Shown piece after piece: positions 57,696 through 64,000 of a DNA stretch of 64,000 bases. The notes beneath the pieces are model-generated. The model made no database searches, was not told the DNA's origin, and was given only the letters and a program-made list of their open reading frames with translations. The stretch is taken from the NCBI GenBank assembly GCA_039881145.1, contig JAYKKI010000013.1, positions 41,435,501-41,499,500 on the forward strand, read 5' to 3'. The first letter of the stretch is position 1. Every line of letters starts with the position of its first letter. The translations under genes and the position numbers were made by a program. The DNA comes from Druceiella hillmani (Eukaryota; Arthropoda; Insecta; Lepidoptera; Hepialidae).

Positions 57696-58726
57696 ATATG
57701 TTACAGTTTTAAACAATTTAACACGTAACGCAGTCGACTGACTTTTGTGGGTTGTAAATGAGCAGCCGACAAATGCCGATTGTTGTAGAAGCTCGATGGC
57801 CGATTTTCCACCGACTTCCGTCAAGACGCGAGACGCACACGTTTGTCATCTGCATTAAAGTCCGATATTTGTGAGTTGTGTATGCATTAAATATTTATAT
57901 GAAATGTTAAATTTCTTGCGATTATTCTCAGACCGATTATTATCGGTAAATTGTACTAAATGAGCGGGAACGTAGCGTCATGTAGAGTGAGAACGTAGCG
58001 TCATGTAGAGTGAGAAGAGGATCTGATGATGGAGTAATTCTGCTGGCTAGAGTTCTACAAATTTGCCCTGAAAAAATCATGGAATAATATAAGCTTCTTG
58101 GAATTATTTTTAACAACCTAACGTCCACAATGGAGAAATGTTTTAAAGTTAGTTTTTATTGAGCTTGTTTTGTTTGTCTGCTAAAAATGTTGAAATCTTT
58201 AGGAGCTTCTAAATTTAATGGTAGAGAAAGAGAGCGGAGAGAACGTCTCATTCGCTCTCATAAAACATAATGAGCATTACTAAAAAATGACATCTGTTGT
58301 AAAATCGCTTTGTCAAATCAAATAGCGCTGTCAAATTTCAAATATAAAGTTATGAAGTCTGTTTATAAAAACTTCGTAATTGTATGGTAACTTCTATTGA
58401 AATCAATTTTTAACATGATATCAGCTTATTATTAAATTAACCAAATTGTGGTTTAGTGTCAGTATCCTTTCACGCAAAACGAGAACGGTATAAACTCAAT
58501 TTACATTTGTTACGGAGAACTTATATATCTTTTACAATAAGTCACATTTTATTACTGTAAATTACATGTTATTTCAATCATTTGCACGTTAGCTACATGT
58601 ACAGGAGTTGTTTCTCCAATGCCATATCTACAAATTCCGCACTGCTTATAAATTTATTCATTACCATGTCGACATTAAACCTCTGTAAGCTTCATTCAGT
58701 TTTATTGCAAGGCAACTATTTTAATC
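57696..58726. other. No gene recognised; short tandem repeat
   Basis: GAACGTAGCGTCATGTAGAG is tandemly duplicated at about 57968-58013. 57720-57860 is GC-richer, with GCCGACAAATGCCGATTG and GGCCGATTTTCCACCGAC, possibly an old mobile element. No exon supported. Confidence 0.45.
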
Positions 58727-60500
58727 ATCCGCGCAAACGTAAACGTAACGATCGATTACTGACGAAATGACAGACAATGACAGGAGGTATAACATAGATG
58801 ACGTCATTTGTTTTTGATTCGTGTTTAAAAGTAACATCCATAGTCAAGTTCTCGTGACGAACATCGTCATTTTTAATGAAAACTTTACTATTGTTCTTTT
58901 TACATATTTGCCTGCATTTAATGGCCGATTACAGGCAATGACACTAGGATTAATAATTACTGTTGACGTACTTTGAATCTGATTGGTGTTTTAAAACAAC
59001 ATCCATAATCAAGTTATTGTGACGAGAATCGTAATTTTTAATGAAAATTTTACTATCGTTCTTTTCACATATTTGCCTACATTTAATGACCGATTACCGA
59101 CGAAATTAAAGGCGATGTCACTAAGAATAATAATTATCAATGACGTCCTTTGATTCTGATTGTTGTTTAAAAACAGCATCCATAATCATGTACTTGCGAT
59201 GGAAATCGTCATTTTTAATGAAAATTTTACTATTGTTTTGTTTACATATTTGCCTACATTTAACGACCGATTACCGATGAAATTACAGGCAATGCCTACT
59301 ACGAATAATAATTATCGATGACGTCCTTTGATTCTGATTGGTGTTTAAAAACAGCATCCATAATCAAGTTCTTGTGACGAAAATTGTCATTTTTAATGAA
59401 AACTTTACTATTGTTATTTTTACATATTTGCCTACATTTAATGACCGATTACCGACGAAATTACAGGCAGTGATACTAGGAATAACAATTACCGATGACG
59501 TCCTTTGATTCTGATTGGTGTTTAAAAACAGCATCCATAATCAAGTTCTTGTGACGAAAATAGTAATTTTTTATGAAAACTTTACTATTGTTCTTTTTAC
59601 ATATTTGCCTACATTTAATGACCGATTACCGACGAAATTACAGGCAGTGATACTAGGAATAACAATTACCGATGACGTCCTTTGATTCTGATTGGTGTTT
59701 AAAAACAGGGTCCGTAATCAAGTTCTTGTGACGAAAATCGTTATTTTTAATGAAAACTTTACTATTGTTATTTTTACATATTTGCCTACATTTAATGACC
59801 GTTTACCGACGAAATTACAGGCAAGGACACTAGGAATAATAATTACCGATGACGTCCTTTGATTCTGATTGGTGTTTAAAAACAGCATCCATAATCAAGT
59901 TCTTGTGACGAAAATCGTCATTTTTAATGAAAACTTTACTATTGTTATTTTTACATATTTGCCTACATTTAATGACCGATTACCGACAAAATTACAGGCA
60001 AGGACACTAGGAATAATAATTATCGATGACGTCCTTTGATTCTGCTTGGTGTTTAAAAACAGGGTCCGTAATCAAGTTCTTGTGACGAAAATCGTCATTT
60101 TTAATGAAAGCTATACTATTGTTCTTTTTACATATTTGCCTACATTTAATGACCGATTACCGACGAAATTACAGGCAAGGACACTAGGAATAATAATTAC
60201 CGATGACGTCCTTTGATTCTGATTGGTGTTTAAAAACAGGGTCCGTAATCAAGTTCTTGTGACGAAAATCGTCATTTTTAATGAAAACTTTACTATTCTT
60301 ATTTTTACATATTTGCCTACATTTAATGACCGATTACCGACGAAATTACAGGCAGTGATACTAGGAATAACAATTACCGATGACGTCCTTTGATTCTGAT
60401 TGGTGTTTAAAAACAGCATCCATAATCAAGTTCTTGTGACGAAAATCGTCATTTTTAATGAAAACTTTACTATTGTTATTTTTACATATTTGCCTAAATT
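58727..60500. repeat. Satellite-like tandem array, 177 bp x 10
   Basis: TTGCCT(A/G)CATTTAA recurs at 58908, 59073, 59250, 59428, 59605, 59782, 59959, 60136 and 60313, with TTGCCTAAATT at 60490: a 177-bp period after one 165-bp unit. Units share GATGACGTCCTTTGATTCTG, TTGGTGTTTAAAAACAG, GTTCTTGTGACGAAAATCG and GACCGATTACCGACGAAATT. Two variants alternate irregularly (CAGCATCCATAATC and CAGGGTCCGTAATC). The sequence is unrelated to the 177-bp array at 42.5-44.9 kb. Confidence 0.97.
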
Positions 60501-61880
60501 ATTATTCAAATAAGAACATTTTATGCATGTTTCCTCTTGTGTTGATCTGGTGGATGGAGGCTTTCTTTATCGATATTTTTTACTGTTGATAGGTTATTAC
60601 AGTAATTCTTAGGGAATTTAATCGATATCGGTTTCTCGTATGGTGTTAAGCAAATCGTTTATTTTAATTTATAAATCACTTTATGTTGCTATGAATGGTA
60701 ATAGGTACAGAAAAAGTAGCAAACAGACAAAGTAGCGATCGATAGGAAAATTACAAACCCGATACATTAACATAACAAATGCGCTAATTGTACGGGAGAT
60801 TTGAAATATTTGCATTTTTCTTTGTGCTCGTTCAAAGGCTCTATAGTTGTTACGAGATAAAAAGAGAAGTGGACCGAGGAAGGAGGCTTTGTTGATAATT
60901 ACAGTGGTAATCGGATATGACGACATCCGAGGGATTGTGAGGATAATTAGTTTAATGAATGTTGTGTAATTTTACTGTTTGAAAATTGAGAAAAAGTTGA
61001 CGAAAAGTTAATATCGAAAATCTTACGGGCGCCTCCCGATAATGTTAAAGTTTTTTATTTTGGTAATTGATCGAAAAGTTAATAAGCAATGTTGTTTGAA
61101 TTTGTTTTTACTCTGTTTTCGTCTGTGTTGTTTTTGTTTTTTTTTTCGCTCATTTTAACCTCCGTGACGACGTCGTAAAAGTATGCAATTACGTTATTAA
61201 TGACAGTGCGTCATTTCGAATGTTATCTCCTAAGTAGACAGAAAGACATCGCAATAGCTGGCGTCGTTAATATTAAATACTTCTGTAGGCGTTTTCAATA
61301 TGTAGGTTTTTAAAGATAATTTCATTTTAACGAGACTTCAAATGTTGTCGTTACATTAAGTATCATTGAGAAGGCGATTCTTGGTAGCGAATTTTCACTG
61401 TACCAAGATCTGATATCAATACATCAAGGTAATTCATTCTTGTAAATTGTTCACATACTTATACTTCTTTTTAATATATTAAAAAAATCCTCATAGCCCA
61501 AATTATCTTAATGGCAAATTTAAAGATTTGTCTGCTCACGGCCTTGGGCTACGATCTGAAAGTTCACTCACCCTTCTTATTCCTAAACATACCTCTACCA
61601 CTTGGGAAAAATTCTTCAATGTTCAAGCAACGAAAATTTAGAATCACCTGGATCCTGACATCAGGAACATCACGTCTATAAATATTTAGAAAAAGTCCTG
61701 CCTCTCCTGAAACCTTTTCCTTTGTGCCCTTATCCTTTCCTGTCTTCTTCATGCCAAATCATGTCAAGAGTTGATTCTACTTATACTTTTGTATTTTTTA
61801 AAATTTTTGTTTTGTTTAATGTACTATAAAGAATTTTCATTGTCAAATTTACAGTCTACCAACTAAATTTCAATACCAAT
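60501..61880. other. No gene recognised
   Basis: AT-rich to mixed single-copy sequence. Minus-strand frames at 60926-60681 and 61752-61564 show no supported domain. Confidence 0.45.
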
Positions 61881-61962
61881 TGTTATGGTTGACTGGAAGA
61901 GATTGCTCATGTAGCAATAGGTCCGCCATATATACTATACATAAAAGATGATAAATAAATTG
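61881..61962 (+). mobile_element. SINE 3' fragment, copy 3
   Basis: TGTTATGGTTGACTGGAAGA, GATTGCTCATGTAGCAATAG, GTCCGCCATATATAC and a GATAAATAAAT tail match the 3' third of the SINE at 6219-6416. The tRNA-like head is absent, so this is a 5'-truncated copy or the tail of a partner LINE. Confidence 0.65.
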
Positions 61963-62637
61963 GAAACGTGGATCGATGAGAATTTTAGGTGTGGTACTTA
62001 GGTTATAATCACTATTCCTAGATCTGCTTGCCGTCGATTTCGTTACATGCTTTTAAATAGTGTTGCCAGGTTTCTTGATTTCGCGGGACACCAAATATCC
62101 TGATTTTTTGAGATTACCGACAATTTTAATTTCAGCGCATATGGAATTTAATATATACCATATGTCAAGTTCCAATTCGCTCCGAAGCCAATTTCTTTTA
62201 ATGATGACGGCGGCGACTGAAGAGATTAATATTACGTATGTTCTTTAATGATAAGAATAAGAATTTATATTAAAAGAAGCCAAAAAAATGAATGTTTTTT
62301 TTCAGTTTACTTGAGTATTTATATTATGAAAATGGCTGATTATGCATGTGAGAAATATGATTATTAATATTTAAAAATGTTATTATTGATTGTTTGATTG
62401 GGTGGTACACAAGTATAGTCGACTATGATTATAAAACATAAATAAATATTTTCGTCAAATGTCACTTTTTAATAACGTTTTTTCATGTCGCATTCTCTTA
62501 ACTACCATTCACGATTTTCTGCAAAAAAATAGATCTGGTAACATTACTCTCTACGTATAGGCCACTGACATTGCTTTTTGATGTCACTTTTGTTGATGTC
62601 TAAGACGATATTTTGCGCTAGGTATTTAGAGAAAAAA
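61963..62637. other. No gene recognised
   Basis: AT-rich single-copy sequence; nothing supported. Confidence 0.5.
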
Positions 62638-63198
62638 ACCTGTCAAGCACGAGTGAAACTCGCACTACGAGGGCTCGGTACACATTTAGGCGTTTATAAA
62701 CATTTAATGGTATGTACCATTCATGTAATATTCCTATTGAACTATTTACGAAAAATAAAATTTTTAGAATGAAAATTATGACCTACTATATTTTCACAGA
62801 GGCATATTTAAAAAATATATTTTTTATGTGATATAACTATAAATTAACAATTTCCTTTATGTATGCTGTAAGATCTTGCTTCTTGCCAAATTTCATGATT
62901 GTAGGTCAACGGAAAGTAACCTATAGGTTTTGATTTATTTGCAAGTGTCAAAAATAACCCCATAAACGGCCTTATTTTTAGTTTTTTTTTATTACGTTGA
63001 ATTAGAAGCTTGGGTTTTTTATAGCTTTAAAGGACAGTAGATCTAAGTATTCGATATTAATTTCAACTTCATGCGTTCCTGAGAAAAAGGATCTTAACAC
63101 ATAGATAGACGGATGGATAACGAAGTGATCCTAAGAAATTTGAGTCCTTTTTCGAACTGATTCCTTTTTTCTTTTTGAGGTATGGAACCCTAAAAATA
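62638..63198 (-). mobile_element. Interspersed element (GGGTTCCG type), divergent copy
   Basis: On the minus strand it begins TTTTTAGGGTTCCATACCTC (from about 63197), has a CCATCCGTCTATCTATGTG tract, and ends ACCGAGCCCTCGTAGTGCGA-GTTTCACTCGTGCTTGACAGG (to about 62639), which corresponds to the GGAACCCTCG..GCGAGTCCGACTCGCACTTGGCCGG end of the family. The interior is too diverged to align easily with 57081-57695. Confidence 0.6.
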
Positions 63199-64000
63199 TG
63201 GAACAATTATTTAATCAAACACATCAGAATTTGGAATGTTGGGTTATTTTTCAGCAGAAATGTTTAGTATTTTTGTATTTTAGTTGTGATATTTTTCTTT
63301 TTGGTCGATTTTTCAGAAACTATGCGACGTAGAAGAATCCGCTCATATTTTGCATTAACTGATTTTATTTAAAAAAAAGAATATATATGTATATATATAT
63401 ATATATATAATAAGAATTGAAGGGTTATGAGAAATACAGAAATATGTTTTCATAATTTTAAATATTTAAAAATATATTCTAAGAAATATGGAAAAATAAA
63501 GTTTTGTTTCTAAAGCTACTAAGTCTACTGAAACAAACAGGAGTTGGTAAAATATGATTAGAAGATTACGAGCAAAGTCTAGCAATTATCCTAGATCTTT
63601 TAATATTTTAAATATGCGCCATATATTTACATCTGTAAAAGATATTGGAGGTAATATATTTTACGTAGTGAAAAATTTATATTTATAAATTATTTAATAA
63701 AAATATTACACTTTAAATGTGTTAAGCCTAAATGTGTACTGAATCCTCTTAGTGTGACTTTTACTTGTACTTGATAGGTTTTTTAAACTCTTGTAGTATT
63801 TAAAAGTGGACATAATTATTCCATACCAGATATCGTTTCAAGTTAATTTTCTGAGTGGCGGTATTATTTTAGTTTTTATGAGAAAAATTAAATTTTCATT
63901 TGGTCTTTGTGGAGATATCGAATAAAACCACTAAAATCTGCAAACTTGTAAAAATTATGTCTTAAAATTGATTTTCATTCAAATATTTAGATTGTAATAG
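63199..64000. other. No gene recognised
   Basis: Very AT-rich to the window end; only a (TA)n run stands out. Confidence 0.5.
63381..63409. repeat. (TA)n microsatellite
   Basis: AT/TA run with one TG interruption at about 63388. Confidence 0.95.

Noticed and set aside
60681..60926. Reverse transcriptase fragment, because the minus frame contains LGPLLF
   Set aside because: Only six residues match the usual GS.LGPLLF motif; the surrounding residues do not.
1..64000. Telomeric TTAGG arrays, rRNA genes or mitochondrial insertions
   Set aside because: Looked for and not seen; isolated TTAGG pentamers only.

Overview
The window reads as non-coding insect DNA, most probably from a moth or butterfly (Lepidoptera). 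It is AT-rich and packed with interspersed elements whose ends I recall as typical of Lepidoptera: a tRNA-like SINE with a TTGCT..AGCAATA tail, elements opening TTTTAGGGTTCCGTACC-like and closing GCGAGTCCGACTCGC-like, and short Helitron-like elements ending in a small hairpin plus CTAG. I found no protein-coding gene I can name, no rRNA and no functional tRNA. The longest open frame (493 codons, 47.07-48.55 kb) is a by-product of a 132-bp tandem repeat and contains no ATG. Coding traces are transposon relics: a pogo/Tigger-like DNA-binding domain (17.0-17.16 kb, minus), the C-terminus of a Jockey/CR1-like non-LTR element (32.4-32.6 kb), and weaker ones at 10.7, 18.8 and 30.8 kb. One unassigned 76-codon frame at 53.1-53.35 kb (minus) has coding-like third positions.

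Layout. 0-9 kb: two Helitron-like elements in minus orientation, a 223-bp x3 array inside an interspersed element, a SINE, a 155-bp x7 array, a GC-rich patch with an inverted repeat, a second SINE, another Helitron-like element and a 128-bp minisatellite. 9-22 kb: comparatively free of repeats, with a foldback MITE (13.0-13.25 kb) and a pogo-like element (16.8-17.5 kb). 22-30 kb: a 198-bp array, a GC-rich patch with a TATA box, a 217-bp higher-order repeat, and a hAT-type element whose 8-bp target duplication is supported by an empty paralogous site 190 bp away. 30-42 kb: LINE relics, a 106-bp array, a Helitron-like element carrying a polypurine tract, a third copy of family B, a GC-rich patch and a 134-bp array. 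42-53 kb: the densest satellite zone (177-bp x14, 34-bp, 132-bp x12, a pogo-type MITE with an internal triplication, a 38-bp array nested in a ~133-bp array, a 248-bp duplication). 53-64 kb: a second Helitron A copy in plus orientation, two copies of the GGGTTCCG element, a second unrelated 177-bp array (x10) and a SINE tail.

The main pattern is how many unrelated tandem arrays (about 15 families, periods 34-223 bp) lie in 64 kb. In at least two cases the array sits inside a recognisable transposable element. This suggests that local tandem amplification of transposon interiors is building minisatellites here. The region is probably intergenic or a very large intron. The sequence alone does not tell which, nor whether it is autosomal or sex-linked.
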